From NCBI RefSeq assembly GCF_001461695.1, contig NZ_AUTC01000099.1:83381-147380 (forward strand): a stretch of DNA of 64,000 bases, given 5' to 3'. Made by a program: the position numbers and the translations under genes. The DNA comes from Sinorhizobium fredii USDA 205. GTDB lineage: Bacteria > Pseudomonadota > Alphaproteobacteria > Rhizobiales > Rhizobiaceae. Below the pieces are notes generated by a model. It was not told the origin of the DNA. It ran no database searches and was given only the letters and a program-made list of their open reading frames with translations. Positions 28,642 to 38,064 of this stretch are shown here, piece by piece; position 1 is the stretch's first letter; each line of letters begins with the position of its first letter.

Positions 28642-28727
28642 CCCGCCTCTCCCGTCGCACTTGAGCATCGATCCATGCGTATATAGATCAATGCCATCGC
28701 CGTTCCTACCATCGGAGACCGCCGAAA

Positions 28728-29612
28728 ATGTCGCGCCCCGCCGAATCCGCCACGCCCATGGATGCGCTGCTCGGGATCCTCGATCTCGAAAAGCTCGAAG
28801 AAAACCTGTTCCGGGGCCTGAGCCCCCAGGTCGGCTGGCAGCGGGTGTTCGGCGGGCAGGTCATCGGCCAGGCGCTGGTCGCCGCGCAACGCACCGTGGA
28901 CGAAGGCCGCTATGTCCATTCGCTGCACGCCTATTTCCTGCGGCCGGGCGACCCGACCGTGCCGATCATCTACGAGGTCGACCGTATCCGCGACGGATCG
29001 AGCTTCGCCACCCGGCGCGTCGTGGCGATCCAGCACGGCAAGGCGATCTTCTCCATGTCGGCCTCCTTCCAGTATGACGAGGACGGATTCGACCATCAGT
29101 TCGACATGCCCGACGTGCCGATGCCGGAAACCTTGCCGGGCGAAAAGGAACTGCGCGAGAAATTCCTCGTCCACGCACCCGAGGCGATCCGCCGCTACTG
29201 GGAACGGCCGCGGCCGATCGAGATCCGGCCGACCTCGCTCGAGCATTACTTCTCGCGCGACAAGGCCACGCCGCGGCAGGACGTCTGGGTGAAGACCGTC
29301 GGCAACGTGCCGGACGAGCGCCATCTGCAGGCCGCCGTCCTTGCCTATCTGTCCGACATGACGCTGCTCGATACCTCGCTCTACGCGCACGGCACTTCGG
29401 TCTTCGACCGGACGCTCCAGGTCGCGAGCCTGGACCACGCCATGTGGTTCCATCGACCCTCCAGGATGGACGACTGGCTGCTCTACACGCAGGACAGCCC
29501 AAGCGCGCACGGCGCGCGCGGCATGACGCGCGGCAGCCTGTTCGATCGTTCCGGCGTGCTGATCGCCTCCGTGGCCCAGGAAGGCCTGATCCGTAAAAAG
29601 GCAGTTGAGTAA
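28728..29612 (+). CDS. tesB: Acyl-CoA thioesterase II
   Basis: Hydrolyses medium and long chain acyl-CoA. It has 294 residues, the double hot-dog length of TesB. Signature parts are FRGLSPQVGWQRVFGGQVIGQAL, HSLHAYFLRPGDPTVPI and, in the second repeat, LYAHGTSVFDRTLQVASLDHAMWFHRP plus GRGxxxG-like RGMTRGSLFDRSGVLIASVAQEGLIR. Start: ATG at 28728 is the first in frame. It ends before the glnK promoter region, with a terminator at 29685-29720. Confidence 0.94.
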   Translation: MSRPAESATPMDALLGILDLEKLEENLFRGLSPQVGWQRVFGGQVIGQALVAAQRTVDEGRYVHSLHAYFLRPGDPTVPIIYEVDRIRDGSSFATRRVVAIQHGKAIFSMSASFQYDEDGFDHQFDMPDVPMPETLPGEKELREKFLVHAPEAIRRYWERPRPIEIRPTSLEHYFSRDKATPRQDVWVKTVGNVPDERHLQAAVLAYLSDMTLLDTSLYAHGTSVFDRTLQVASLDHAMWFHRPSRMDDWLLYTQDSPSAHGARGMTRGSLFDRSGVLIASVAQEGLIRKKAVE

Positions 29613-29668
29613 AAAATAGGCAATCTCCAGCCTTTTTTGTTCTTTTGCCTGTTTTTTAAGCTTCTTGA

Positions 29669-30202
<534 letters not shown>

Positions 30203-30229
30203 GCAGCGCCGATCAGGGAGCATTTTTCG

Positions 30230-31657
30230 ATGTCGTCATTCAATCTTTCCCTCTCTCTTCGACGCGTGGGCGCCACCGCTGCCGCCTTGCTCGCGCCGGT
30301 CGTTGCTTTCGCCCAGGAGGCGGCGCCCGCCGCTGCCGAGGCCGTTGCGGCAACGCCGGTTCCGGACAAGGGCGACACCACCTGGATGCTGCTGTCGACC
30401 ATCCTCGTCCTGTTGATGACCGTTCCCGGTCTCGCGCTCTTCTATGGCGGTCTGGTGCGTGCCAAGAATATGCTGTCGGTGCTGATGCAGGTTATGATGA
30501 TCACCGCCGTCGTGATGATCATCTGGGTGACCTACGGCTATTCGCTGGCCTTCACGGATGGCGGCTCGCTCAACTCGTTCATCGGCGGCTTCTCGAAAAT
30601 GTTCCTGGCGGGCGTCGACACGACGACCCTTGCGGAAAGCTTCTCGAAGGGCGTCTTCATCCCCGAATACGTCTTCGTCGTCTTCCAGATGACCTTCGCC
30701 TGCATCACGCCGGCCCTGATCGTCGGCGCCTTCGCCGAGCGCATCAAGTTCTCGGCCGTCATGCTGTTCGTCATCCTGTGGGTCACCTTCGTCTACTTCC
30801 CGATCGCCCACATGGTCTGGTTCTGGGGTGGACCGAGCGCCTACACGGCTCCGACCGGCCTGATCTTCTCCTTCGGCGCGATCGACTTCGCCGGCGGCAC
30901 CGTCGTCCACATCAATGCCGGTATCGCGGGCCTCGTAGGCGCGATCATGCTCGGCAAGCGCACGGGCTACAAGCGCGAGATCATGGCTCCGCATTCGATG
31001 ACGCTCACCATGGTCGGCGCCTCGCTGCTGTGGGTCGGCTGGTTCGGCTTCAATGCCGGCTCGAACCTCGAAGCCAATGCCTATGCGGCCCTCGCGATGA
31101 TCAACACCTTCCTGGCAACGGCAGCAGCCATCGTCTCCTGGGCGGTCGTTGAAACGCTCGTTCGCGGCAAGGCCTCGATGCTTGGCGCCGCCTCGGGTGC
31201 CGTTGCCGGCCTCGTCGCCGTCACCCCGGCCGCCGGCTTTGCCGGGCCGATGGGCGCGATCGTACTCGGCCTCGCCGTCTCGCCGCTCTGCTACTTCTTC
31301 GTCGATGTGGTAAAGAACAAGTTCCACTATGACGACAGCCTCGACGTGTTCGGCATCCACGGCGTCGGCGGCATCCTCGGCGCGATCGCAACCGGCATCC
31401 TCGTCAACCCGGCGCTCGGCGGCGCAGGCATCGTCGACTATTCGACCGCCGACTTCGCCGCTGGCTACGCCGGCACGGCAACGCAGGTCTGGGCGCAGCT
31501 CAAGGGCGTGCTCGTCACCGTCGTCTGGTCCGGTGTCGGTTCGGTCATCCTCTTCAAGGTTGTCGATGCAATCGTCGGCCTGCGCGTCACGGTCGAAGCG
31601 GAGCGCGAAGGTCTCGACCTCTCCTCGCACGGCGAAGCCGCCTATCACGCCAGCTAA
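30230..31657 (+). CDS. amtB: Ammonium transporter AmtB
   Basis: Inner-membrane ammonium channel. It has 475 residues with a cleavable signal peptide (LRRVGATAAALLAPVVAFAQ, residues about 10-29) and eleven transmembrane helices in the mature part, beginning WMLLSTILVLLMTVPGLALFYGGLVR. The pore His residues lie in FAGGTVVHINAG and DVFGIHGVGGILGA. GlnK, its cytosolic gate, is encoded just upstream. Regulation: sigma-54 promoter at 29759. A strong terminator follows at 31733-31762. Confidence 0.97.
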   Translation: MSSFNLSLSLRRVGATAAALLAPVVAFAQEAAPAAAEAVAATPVPDKGDTTWMLLSTILVLLMTVPGLALFYGGLVRAKNMLSVLMQVMMITAVVMIIWVTYGYSLAFTDGGSLNSFIGGFSKMFLAGVDTTTLAESFSKGVFIPEYVFVVFQMTFACITPALIVGAFAERIKFSAVMLFVILWVTFVYFPIAHMVWFWGGPSAYTAPTGLIFSFGAIDFAGGTVVHINAGIAGLVGAIMLGKRTGYKREIMAPHSMTLTMVGASLLWVGWFGFNAGSNLEANAYAALAMINTFLATAAAIVSWAVVETLVRGKASMLGAASGAVAGLVAVTPAAGFAGPMGAIVLGLAVSPLCYFFVDVVKNKFHYDDSLDVFGIHGVGGILGAIATGILVNPALGGAGIVDYSTADFAAGYAGTATQVWAQLKGVLVTVVWSGVGSVILFKVVDAIVGLRVTVEAEREGLDLSSHGEAAYHAS

Positions 31658-31732
31658 GCGGATTGCGGCGCCGGCAGAAAAGCGCCGCCAACAGTCCCGT
31701 CGCGATCCGCATATTTCGCGGATCGCCCTTTC

Positions 31733-31762
31733 GCCCGGATCCTCGCGATCCGGGCTTTTTTT
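31733..31762 (+). terminator. Rho-independent terminator of glnK-amtB
   Basis: Perfect 8-bp stem GCCCGGAT / ATCCGGGC around CCTCGCG, followed by seven T. A second small inverted repeat (GCGATCCGC/GCGGATCGC) precedes it at 31701-31725. Confidence 0.93.
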
Positions 31763-31783
31763 GTGCTGCTCAATGCGCTGACC

Positions 31784-31882
31784 ACCCCTCATCCGGCTGC
31801 CGGCATCTTCTCCCCGGGGCGAAGGAAACGCGCGGCATCGCTTCGGCCCAAGTTCCCTCGGGGAGAGGGTTAAGGTGAGGAC
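31784..31882. repeat. RIME-like mosaic repeat
   Basis: CCCCTCATCCGGCTGCCGGC, CTTCTCCCCGGGG and CCCTCGGGGAGAGGG with GGTGAGGAC at the end. Arms match the other RIME-like copies. Confidence 0.75.
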
Positions 31883-31951
31883 CCGCGATAGGGATCAATT
31901 TGCGACGGAATCATCGTCATCACGCGCTATTTCGTTCCCGCAGGCGCATGG

Positions 31952-31966
31952 TTAATGTCGCATTAA
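31952..31966 (+). promoter_or_regulatory. CtrA-type box upstream of ftsK
   Basis: TTAA-TGTCGCA-TTAA, the TTAA-N7-TTAA consensus of the cell-cycle regulator CtrA, set in a perfect 8-bp inverted repeat GGTTAATG-TCG-CATTAACC. About 170 bases before the ftsK start. ftsK is a plausible cell-cycle-regulated gene. Confidence 0.6.
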
Positions 31967-32138
31967 CCCTCGTCCGCTTAGGTTGATTCCATGGCACGCA
32001 ATGTGCCCGGAGCATTCTGTGTCCAGACCGGTTTCGGAAGGGCGGCAAGAATGCCCTGCAATCAATGGCTGGAATGTTCCCACCGTTCACTTGGAAGATG
32101 CGTGGCGCTCCGGCGGATCGAAACGGGCAGCAGGCAAC

Positions 32139-34787
32139 ATGAGCAGAAGCAATCCCGCAACGCTTGACAGCCGTTCCAACCAGTTCGTGCTGACCACCTT
32201 CCTCTGGCGCCAGACCGCGTCGCTGGCAGGTTTTGCGCTGTTCGGCGCCCTGGCGCTCGCCGTTGCCGCGCTTTCGACATGGAACGTTTCCGATCCGAGC
32301 TTCTCCTATGCCACCTCGCAGGAGCCGACCAACGTGCTCGGCTACGGCGGTGCTGCCTTTGCCGATATCTTCATGCAATTCTTCGGACTGGCGAGCGTCG
32401 TGGCGCTGCTGCCGGCGGTCGCCTGGGCGCTCGTGCTGATTGGCGGCAAACCTTTCGACAAGGCCGTCAAGCGGCTCTGCCTCTGGTTCGTCGGTTCGGT
32501 GCTGGCGAGCGCTGCCCTGAGCTGCGTGCCGGCGCCGATCACCTGGCCGCTGCCGAACGGTCTCGGCGGCGTCTTTGGCGACATGATCCTGCGCTTCCCG
32601 GCGCTCTTCACCGGCACCTTCCCGACCGGCACCTTCGCGACCGTTCTCGCCTGCCTCTTCGCTGCGCCGGCCGCCTGGGCGCTGATCTTCAGCGCCGGGC
32701 TTATCGGTGTCAGCGACGAAGGCGAGGAAGAGGCGGCACCGGAGTCCGTTCCGAGCAAGGCCCGCACCATCCGCGAAGAGCTCGAGGATGAGGATGACGA
32801 GGGGCCGCTGACCCTCCTGATGGGCTCGCTGGCCCATATGCGTTTCACGGCGCAAGCCCGGCTGCGTCGCGCCTTCGGCCTGAGCGCCAGCCGCGCCAAG
32901 CGCCAGTACGACGAGCCCTATGATTTCAACAACGACGAATTCGGCACGCTCAACGAGCCGGCCCGGCCGAAGACACAGGCCGGCGCCGCGCGCGTCGAAC
33001 CATCGCTCGATCGCGCCGAGCGCCGCCTCGTCACGCCGCCGCCGATCCTCGCCGACGAAGACGACCCGCCCTTCGACCTCGACGATCCTCGCCCCGCCGG
33101 CATCCTGCCGGACGACGAGGACGACATCGCCGCCGACTGGGCACCGCGGCCCGCTCCGGCCAGGCCGCCGATCAACGGTTCCAGGGTTGCTCCGCCACCG
33201 ACGCGGCCGAAGAGCGGCCAGCGCATCGAACGCGAAGCCCAACGCTCCTTCGTCGATGACGATGGCGACTTCACGCTTCCGCCGATCCATTTCCTCGCCG
33301 AGGCGAAGAATGTCACCCGCGACGCCTCCCTATCGTCCGATGCGCTCGAACAGAATGCCCGCATGCTCGAAGGCGTGCTGGAGGATTTCGGCGTCAAGGG
33401 CGAGATCATCCATGTGCGCCCGGGGCCTGTTGTGACGCTCTACGAATTGGAGCCGGCGCCGGGCATCAAGTCGTCGCGCGTCATCGGCCTTGCCGACGAC
33501 ATCGCCCGCTCGATGAGCGCGATCGCCGCCCGCGTCGCGGTCGTGCCGGGCCGCAACGCCATCGGCATCGAACTGCCGAACCAGCGGCGCGAGATGGTCT
33601 ATCTGCGCGAACTGATCGGCTCGCGCGACTTCGAGACCACCAAGACGAAGCTTGCCATGGCGCTCGGCAAGACGATCGGCGGTGAACCGGTCGTCGCCGA
33701 CCTCGCCAAGATGCCGCATCTGCTCGTCGCCGGCACCACCGGTTCGGGCAAGTCGGTGGCGATCAACACGATGATCCTGTCGCTGCTCTATCGCCTCACC
33801 CCCGATCAGTGCCGGCTGATCATGATCGATCCGAAGATGCTCGAGCTCTCCGTCTATGACGGCATCCCGCATCTGCTGTCGCCGGTGGTCACCGATCCGA
33901 AGAAGGCCGTCGTCGCGCTGAAATGGACCGTGCGCGAGATGGAAGAGCGCTACAAGAAGATGTCGAAGATCGGCGTCCGCAACATCGACGGCTTCAACGC
34001 GCGCGTCGAGCAGGCGCTTCTGAAGGGCGAGGCGATCACCCGCACCGTCCAGACCGGCTTCGACCGCCAGACCGGCGAAGCCGTCTACGAGACCGAGGAG
34101 TTCGACCTCTCGCCGATGCCCTATATCGTCGTCATCATCGACGAGATGGCCGACCTGATGATGGTCGCCGGCAAGGACATCGAAGGCGCCGTGCAGCGGC
34201 TCGCCCAGATGGCCCGCGCCGCCGGCATCCACGTCATCATGGCGACGCAGCGCCCGTCGGTCGACGTCATCACCGGCACGATCAAGGCGAACTTCCCGAC
34301 CCGCATCTCCTTCCAGGTCACCTCGAAGATCGACAGCCGCACCATCCTCGGCGAACAGGGAGCCGAACAGCTCCTCGGCCAGGGCGACATGCTCTACATG
34401 GCGGGCGGCGGGCGCATCCAGCGCGTCCACGGCCCCTTCGTCTCCGATACGGAAGTGGAAGAGGTTGTCGCCTATCTGAAGACGCAAGGCGTGCCGCAGT
34501 ATCTCGATGCGATCACCGAGGACGACGACGAGGAGAGCGAAGGCGGCGGACCGTCCGGGACCTCGAATCTCGCCGATTCCGAAGACCCCTACGACCAGGC
34601 CGTGGCGATCGTGCTGCGTGACGGCAAGGCTTCGACCTCCTACGTGCAGCGGCGCCTCGGTATCGGCTATAATCGTGCCGCCTCGCTGATCGAGCGGATG
34701 GAGCAGGAGGGCATCATCGGCCCGGCGAACCACGCCGGCAAGCGCGAGATCCTGGTGCCGACCGAGGCGGAGATCACGGGCCGGTAA
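32139..34787 (+). CDS. ftsK: DNA translocase FtsK
   Basis: Septum-located motor that pumps chromosome termini and activates XerCD at dif. It has 882 residues: four hydrophobic segments at about residues 20-200, an acidic/Pro-rich linker at about 205-400, the RecA-like motor with Walker A GTTGSGKS at about 532-539 and Walker [17 protein letters not shown], and the C-terminal gamma domain ([20 protein letters not shown] to the end), which reads KOPS. Start: ATG at 32139 with AGCAGG upstream; the frame opens at 31983 but the added residues have no family resemblance. The partner recombinase xerC lies at 61735-62667. Confidence 0.95.
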   Translation: MSRSNPATLDSRSNQFVLTTFLWRQTASLAGFALFGALALAVAALSTWNVSDPSFSYATSQEPTNVLGYGGAAFADIFMQFFGLASVVALLPAVAWALVLIGGKPFDKAVKRLCLWFVGSVLASAALSCVPAPITWPLPNGLGGVFGDMILRFPALFTGTFPTGTFATVLACLFAAPAAWALIFSAGLIGVSDEGEEEAAPESVPSKARTIREELEDEDDEGPLTLLMGSLAHMRFTAQARLRRAFGLSASRAKRQYDEPYDFNNDEFGTLNEPARPKTQAGAARVEPSLDRAERRLVTPPPILADEDDPPFDLDDPRPAGILPDDEDDIAADWAPRPAPARPPINGSRVAPPPTRPKSGQRIEREAQRSFVDDDGDFTLPPIHFLAEAKNVTRDASLSSDALEQNARMLEGVLEDFGVKGEIIHVRPGPVVTLYELEPAPGIKSSRVIGLADDIARSMSAIAARVAVVPGRNAIGIELPNQRREMVYLRELIGSRDFETTKTKLAMALGKTIGGEPVVADLAKMPHLLVAGTTGSGKSVAINTMILSLLYRLTPDQCRLIMIDPKMLELSVYDGIPHLLSPVVTDPKKAVVALKWTVREMEERYKKMSKIGVRNIDGFNARVEQALLKGEAITRTVQTGFDRQTGEAVYETEEFDLSPMPYIVVIIDEMADLMMVAGKDIEGAVQRLAQMARAAGIHVIMATQRPSVDVITGTIKANFPTRISFQVTSKIDSRTILGEQGAEQLLGQGDMLYMAGGGRIQRVHGPFVSDTEVEEVVAYLKTQGVPQYLDAITEDDDEESEGGGPSGTSNLADSEDPYDQAVAIVLRDGKASTSYVQRRLGIGYNRAASLIERMEQEGIIGPANHAGKREILVPTEAEITGR

Positions 34788-34810
34788 GTCGGGAGAGCCG
34801 GCCGGTAACG

Positions 34811-34847
34811 GTCATTTGAGAGCGAGGCCGGAGCAGCAGCAAATGAC
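34811..34847. repeat. Inverted repeat upstream of lolA-like gene
   Basis: GTCATTTG (34811-34818) and CAAATGAC (34840-34847), 8 of 8 bases paired, 21-base loop. It lies between ftsK and the lolA-like gene. Possible operator or weak ftsK terminator without T-tract. Confidence 0.4.
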
Positions 34848-34902
34848 GCCTTGAAGGCGCCCCACTTGCGCTCCACATGACGCTCATATGAAGGAGACTG
34901 CG

Positions 34903-35565
34903 ATGACAGAGACAAGAAACGGCGACGGCAATACTCTGGTGATCTCGCGGCGCCTCTTCGTTTGCGGCCTGGCAGCGCTCGCGGGCATTGCCGGAACGAC
35001 CCTCGACGCGGCCCCCGCTTCGGCGCAGGCATCCGCCGTTGCCCAGAAGATCGCCGATCACTTTTCATCGGTGAAGACGATGGCCGGCGAATTCGTCCAG
35101 TTCGGCCCGCGCGGCGAGCAGACCGGCGGCAAGTTCTACATCCGCCGTCCCGGACGCATCCGCTTCAACTACGAGGCGCCCTCGCCGATGCGGGTCATCG
35201 CCGACGGCCGGTCGGTGGTGATCGGCAACATGAAGCTGAAGACCTGGGACATCTATCCCTTGTCGAAGACGCCGCTCAACCTGCTTTTGAGCGAGAGGAT
35301 CGACCTGAGCAGCCGCATGGTCCGCAACGTCCGGGTCGAGCCGGACCTCATCACCATCGTGCTGGGCGACCGCTCGATCTTCGGCGATTCGACCATCACC
35401 ATGATGTTCGACCCGAAGACCTACAATCTCAGGCAGTGGACGATCACGGACGCCCAGAAGAAGGACACGTCGGTGATGATCTTCAACGTGCAGACCGGCA
35501 TCCAACTCGACGACAAGGTGTTCCGCATTCCCTATGACGAGGTGCGCAACAAGGGTGGCAAGTAG
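34903..35565 (+). CDS. lolA: LolA-family outer membrane lipoprotein carrier protein
   Basis: Periplasmic carrier that moves lipoproteins from LolCDE to the outer membrane. It has 220 residues. The signal region is ISRRLFVCGLAALAG (residues about 19-33) with cleavage near ASAQA; the SRRLF core looks like a twin-arginine motif. The mature domain follows the LolA pattern: QKIADHFSSVKTMAGEFVQF, GGKFYIRRPGRIRFNYEAPSP, DPKTYNLRQWTITDAQ. Start: ATG at 34903, with a strong GAAGGAGA ribosome site; ATG 34888 is upstream of that site. It follows ftsK, the common alphaproteobacterial and gamma linkage. Confidence 0.92.
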   Translation: MTETRNGDGNTLVISRRLFVCGLAALAGIAGTTLDAAPASAQASAVAQKIADHFSSVKTMAGEFVQFGPRGEQTGGKFYIRRPGRIRFNYEAPSPMRVIADGRSVVIGNMKLKTWDIYPLSKTPLNLLLSERIDLSSRMVRNVRVEPDLITIVLGDRSIFGDSTITMMFDPKTYNLRQWTITDAQKKDTSVMIFNVQTGIQLDDKVFRIPYDEVRNKGGK

Positions 35566-35596
35566 CCGAACCCGCATTGACTCTGATACTGGAATC

Positions 35597-35619
35597 GGCC
35601 GCCCTCGGGCGGCCTTTTT
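35597..35619 (+). terminator. Terminator after lolA
   Basis: Perfect 8-bp stem GGCCGCCC / GGGCGGCC with a 2-base loop plus neighbours, followed by five T. Downstream end of the ftsK-lolA unit. Confidence 0.9.
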
Positions 35620-35715
35620 CATGCTTGTCGATTGGCGCCGGACCTGATTAAAACGCCCCGTGCTGCCGGACACTTGCTGTCGCGCCACCGGCGAAACCTA
35701 CCCAGAGGAACGTGA

Positions 35716-36522
35716 ATGGCCCTTTCCATCGCCACATGGAACATCAACTCCGTCCGCCTGCGCATGCCGCTGGTGGAGCATCTCTTGTTGAACTGGCAGC
35801 CCGACATCCTCTGCCTGCAGGAAACCAAATGCCCGGACGACCAGTTTCCGTCGGCTCCGCTCAGAAAGCTCGGCTACAACTATATCGAAATGCACGGGCA
35901 GAAGGGCTACCACGGCGTGGCGACCATCTCTCGCCTGCCGCTTACCGAACTGACCGATCGCCGCAACTATTGCGGCGTCGGCGACGCGCGCCATCTCTCC
36001 GTCGTCTTCGCGGCCGGCGGCAAGACTGTTCGCCTGCACAATTTCTATGTGCCGGCCGGTGGCGACGAACCGGACCGCACGATCAATCCGAAATTCGGCC
36101 ACAAGCTCGACTTCGTCGACGAGATGAAGCTGCTGCACGCCGAGGCCGAGGCGGGCATCTCGTCGATCCTGGTCGGCGACCTGAATATCGCGCCGCTGGA
36201 GCACGATGTCTGGTCGCACAAGCAGTTGCTGAAGATCGTCAGCCACACCCCCGTCGAGACCGACGGGCTCACCACGGTCATGACCGGCGGCGCCTGGGTC
36301 GACCTGATGCGCCAGCACACCCCGCCGCCGGAAAAGCTCTACACCTGGTGGAGCTATCGGGCGAAGGACTGGGCGGCGGTCGACCGGGGTCGCCGGCTCG
36401 ACCACATCTGGTCCTCCGCCGACCTCGCCGCGAAACTCGTCCGCGTCGACATCCTCAGGGAAGCCCGCGGCTGGGAGCGCCCCTCCGACCATGTGCCGGT
36501 GATCGCGCATTTCGAATTGTGA
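35716..36522 (+). CDS. xthA: Exodeoxyribonuclease III
   Basis: AP endonuclease and 3'-5' exonuclease of base excision repair. It has 268 residues. Catalytic signatures are ATWNINSVRLR, the metal ligand Glu in CLQETK, GDLNIAPLEHDVW and the terminal SDHVPVIAHFEL with the catalytic Asp-His. Start: ATG at 35716 with CAGAGGAACGTG ribosome site. It stands between the lolA terminator and a RIME-like repeat, so is probably monocistronic. Confidence 0.96.
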   Translation: MALSIATWNINSVRLRMPLVEHLLLNWQPDILCLQETKCPDDQFPSAPLRKLGYNYIEMHGQKGYHGVATISRLPLTELTDRRNYCGVGDARHLSVVFAAGGKTVRLHNFYVPAGGDEPDRTINPKFGHKLDFVDEMKLLHAEAEAGISSILVGDLNIAPLEHDVWSHKQLLKIVSHTPVETDGLTTVMTGGAWVDLMRQHTPPPEKLYTWWSYRAKDWAAVDRGRRLDHIWSSADLAAKLVRVDILREARGWERPSDHVPVIAHFEL

Positions 36523-36535
36523 GTCCGCGTCAATT

Positions 36536-36690
36536 GCCCCTCACCCTAGCCCTCTCCCCGTTCTCACGGGGAGAGGGAACAGGAACGCGCAACTCGCTCT
36601 TCCTACAACAATAGGCGGGGCGAGACGGGGCCGCGAGTCGCCTTCGCCCCGCTTGCGGGGAGAAGGTGGCCGGCAGGCCGGATGAGGGGC
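36536..36690. repeat. RIME-like mosaic repeat, full copy
   Basis: GCCCCTCACCCTAGCCCTCT start, palindromes CCCTCTCCCCG..CGGGGAGAGGG and CTTCGCCCCGCTTGCGGGGA, and the end GGCCGGCAGGCCGGATGAGG then GGC. Closely similar to 8975-9135. Fills the gap between xthA and the cyclic-nucleotide-binding gene. Confidence 0.85.
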
Positions 36691-36704
36691 AAGCCTCGCC
36701 TCGA

Positions 36705-37160
36705 CTAAGCAAACCGCCCGGCAAGCGCCTCGACGCGGCGGATCATTGCCTGGAGGTTGTCGCGGATCCGGGCTTCGACCATTGCGGTGACCTCGGGATA
36801 TTCCTCCAGCATGCGGCGGAAGAGCGGCCGGTTGATGCGGATCACCTCGCTGTCCTCGTCGGCGGTCGCGGTGAACTTGCGTTCGACCATCGATATCAGC
36901 GCCAACTCCGACAGCAACGCGCCGCGGGAGACGGTGTCGACGTGCTGCGGGCGCCCGTCGGCGTCGAGTTTCGACAGCGAGAAGCTGCCGACGGCAACCG
37001 CATAGGCGCAATCGGCCGGTGCGCCTTCGCGGAAGAGCTCGTGGCCCTTCGCGACGCGACGGCGCTCGGCGCCGAAGGCGATCAGCCGGAGCTTGTCGTC
37101 GCCGATCTCCGCAAAAAGCGAGACGTTGGACAGAAGCGCGATATCGTCATTGAGCGCCAA
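36705..37160 (-). CDS. Cyclic nucleotide-binding domain protein
   Basis: 151 residues, almost entirely one cNMP-binding beta barrel (VSLFAEIGDDKLRLIAFGAERRRVAKGHELFREGAPADCAYAV ... GRPQHVDTVSRGALLSELALI, in parts) with a short C-terminal helix and no HTH. It therefore cannot act as a CRP-type activator alone. The phosphate-binding cassette position reads RGALLSELALI, where the canonical GExxxxRxxxxA lacks its Arg, so nucleotide binding is doubtful. It lies downstream of the response regulator on the same strand, about 77 bases away, and may form a unit with it. Function unknown. Confidence 0.88.
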   Translation of the reverse strand: MALNDDIALLSNVSLFAEIGDDKLRLIAFGAERRRVAKGHELFREGAPADCAYAVAVGSFSLSKLDADGRPQHVDTVSRGALLSELALISMVERKFTATADEDSEVIRINRPLFRRMLEEYPEVTAMVEARIRDNLQAMIRRVEALAGRFA

Positions 37161-37197
37161 GCAGCATGTCTCCTAGCTGACGGGGAGGAGCGCGACC

Positions 37198-37236
37198 TGG
37201 AAGGGAAAGCCGCTTCCCACTTTTCCGCGATCCCGC
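37198..37236. repeat. Family-B repeat fragment
   Basis: GGAAGGGAAAGCCGCTTCCC continued by ACTTTTCCGCGATCCCGC, matching one arm (GCGGGAT..GGAAAAGTG) of the family B element. It abuts the response-regulator stop codon. Confidence 0.6.
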
Positions 37237-37237
37237 G

Positions 37238-37921
37238 TTACGGAACGATCTTGTAGCCGCCGTTCTCTGTCACCAAAATCTCGGCATTGGAAGGGTCGCG
37301 TTCGATTTTCTGGCGCAGCCGGTAGACATGCGTCTCGAGCGTGTGGGTCGTCACCCCGGAATTGTAGCCCCAGACCTCTTCGAGCAGGACGTCGCGGGTC
37401 ACCACCTTCTGGTCGGCCCGGTAGAGGTAGCGGATGATCGCCGCCTCCTTCTCGGTCAAGCGTATCTTCTGGCCGTTGTCCATCGTCAGCAGTTTCTGGC
37501 TCGGCTTGAACGTGTAGGGACCGACGCTGAAGGTCGCGTCCTCGCTCTGCTCGTGCTGGCGAAGCTGGGCGCGGATACGGGCCAGAAGCACGGCAAAGCG
37601 GAAGGGCTTGGTGACATAGTCGTTGGCGCCGGCTTCGAGGCCGAGGATCGTGTCCGAATCGGTGTCGTGACCGGTCAGCATGATGATCGGCGCCTTGAAT
37701 CCGCCCTTGCGCAACAGCTTCACCGCCTCGCGGCCGTCCATGTCCGGCAGGCCGACGTCCACGATCAGCAGGTCCACCTGGCGTGTCCGCGCCGTCTGGA
37801 TGCCCTTGCCGGCGGTCGCTTCCTGCAGGAGGTCGAACTCCTCGTAAAGAGAAAGCTGCTCTATCAACGTCTCACGCAGGTCGTTGTCATCGTCGACAAG
37901 GAGGATGGTGCGCGTCGCCAT
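37238..37921 (-). CDS. OmpR-family response regulator (CenR-like)
   Basis: 227 residues: a receiver domain with the acidic pair in VDDDND, the phospho-acceptor Asp in LLIVDVGLPDMDG, the switch Thr in MLTGHDTDSD and Lys in YVTKPF; then an OmpR-type winged helix (SQKLLTMDNGQKIRLTEKEAAIIRYL; VWGYNSGVTTHTLETHVYRLRQKI). Start: ATG at 37921 with AGGAAC upstream; ORF starts ten codons earlier. No histidine kinase is adjacent. The sequence resembles the essential envelope regulator CenR of alphaproteobacteria, but I cannot verify orthology. It is followed by the cNMP-binding protein. Confidence 0.85.
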   Translation of the reverse strand: MATRTILLVDDDNDLRETLIEQLSLYEEFDLLQEATAGKGIQTARTRQVDLLIVDVGLPDMDGREAVKLLRKGGFKAPIIMLTGHDTDSDTILGLEAGANDYVTKPFRFAVLLARIRAQLRQHEQSEDATFSVGPYTFKPSQKLLTMDNGQKIRLTEKEAAIIRYLYRADQKVVTRDVLLEEVWGYNSGVTTHTLETHVYRLRQKIERDPSNAEILVTENGGYKIVP

Positions 37922-38064
37922 GGGACAGTTCCTGTTGCTTCCTGGATTCAAACTAGCTCAAATGCCGCCCTTGGCAAAGCGCGGCGGCCACGCAATCTTG
38001 TCGCCCTGCAGCCGTGCTTAGGGTGGCCGCGAGATCACAGGCAAAGCAAGAATTTGTGAGAATA

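Larger units (their letters stand above)
31658..32138. other. Intergenic region amtB to ftsK
   Basis: 481 bases: the amtB terminator, a RIME-like repeat at 31784-31882 and the ftsK upstream region with a CtrA-type box. An open frame from 31983 runs into ftsK, but its first 52 codons look unlike the family. No other gene is supported. Confidence 0.6.

Noticed and set aside
30236..31792. 518-aa minus-strand frame opposite amtB
   Set aside because: Asp/Glu/Arg-rich shadow of hydrophobic amtB codons, running through the amtB terminator.
31983..32138. ftsK start at 31983
   Set aside because: The extra 52 residues are not hydrophobic or family-like, and a start at 32139 has a ribosome site and gives the usual N-terminus just before the first membrane segment.
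36705..37160. cNMP-binding protein as CRP/FNR regulator
   Set aside because: No helix-turn-helix follows the barrel; the protein ends 151 residues in.
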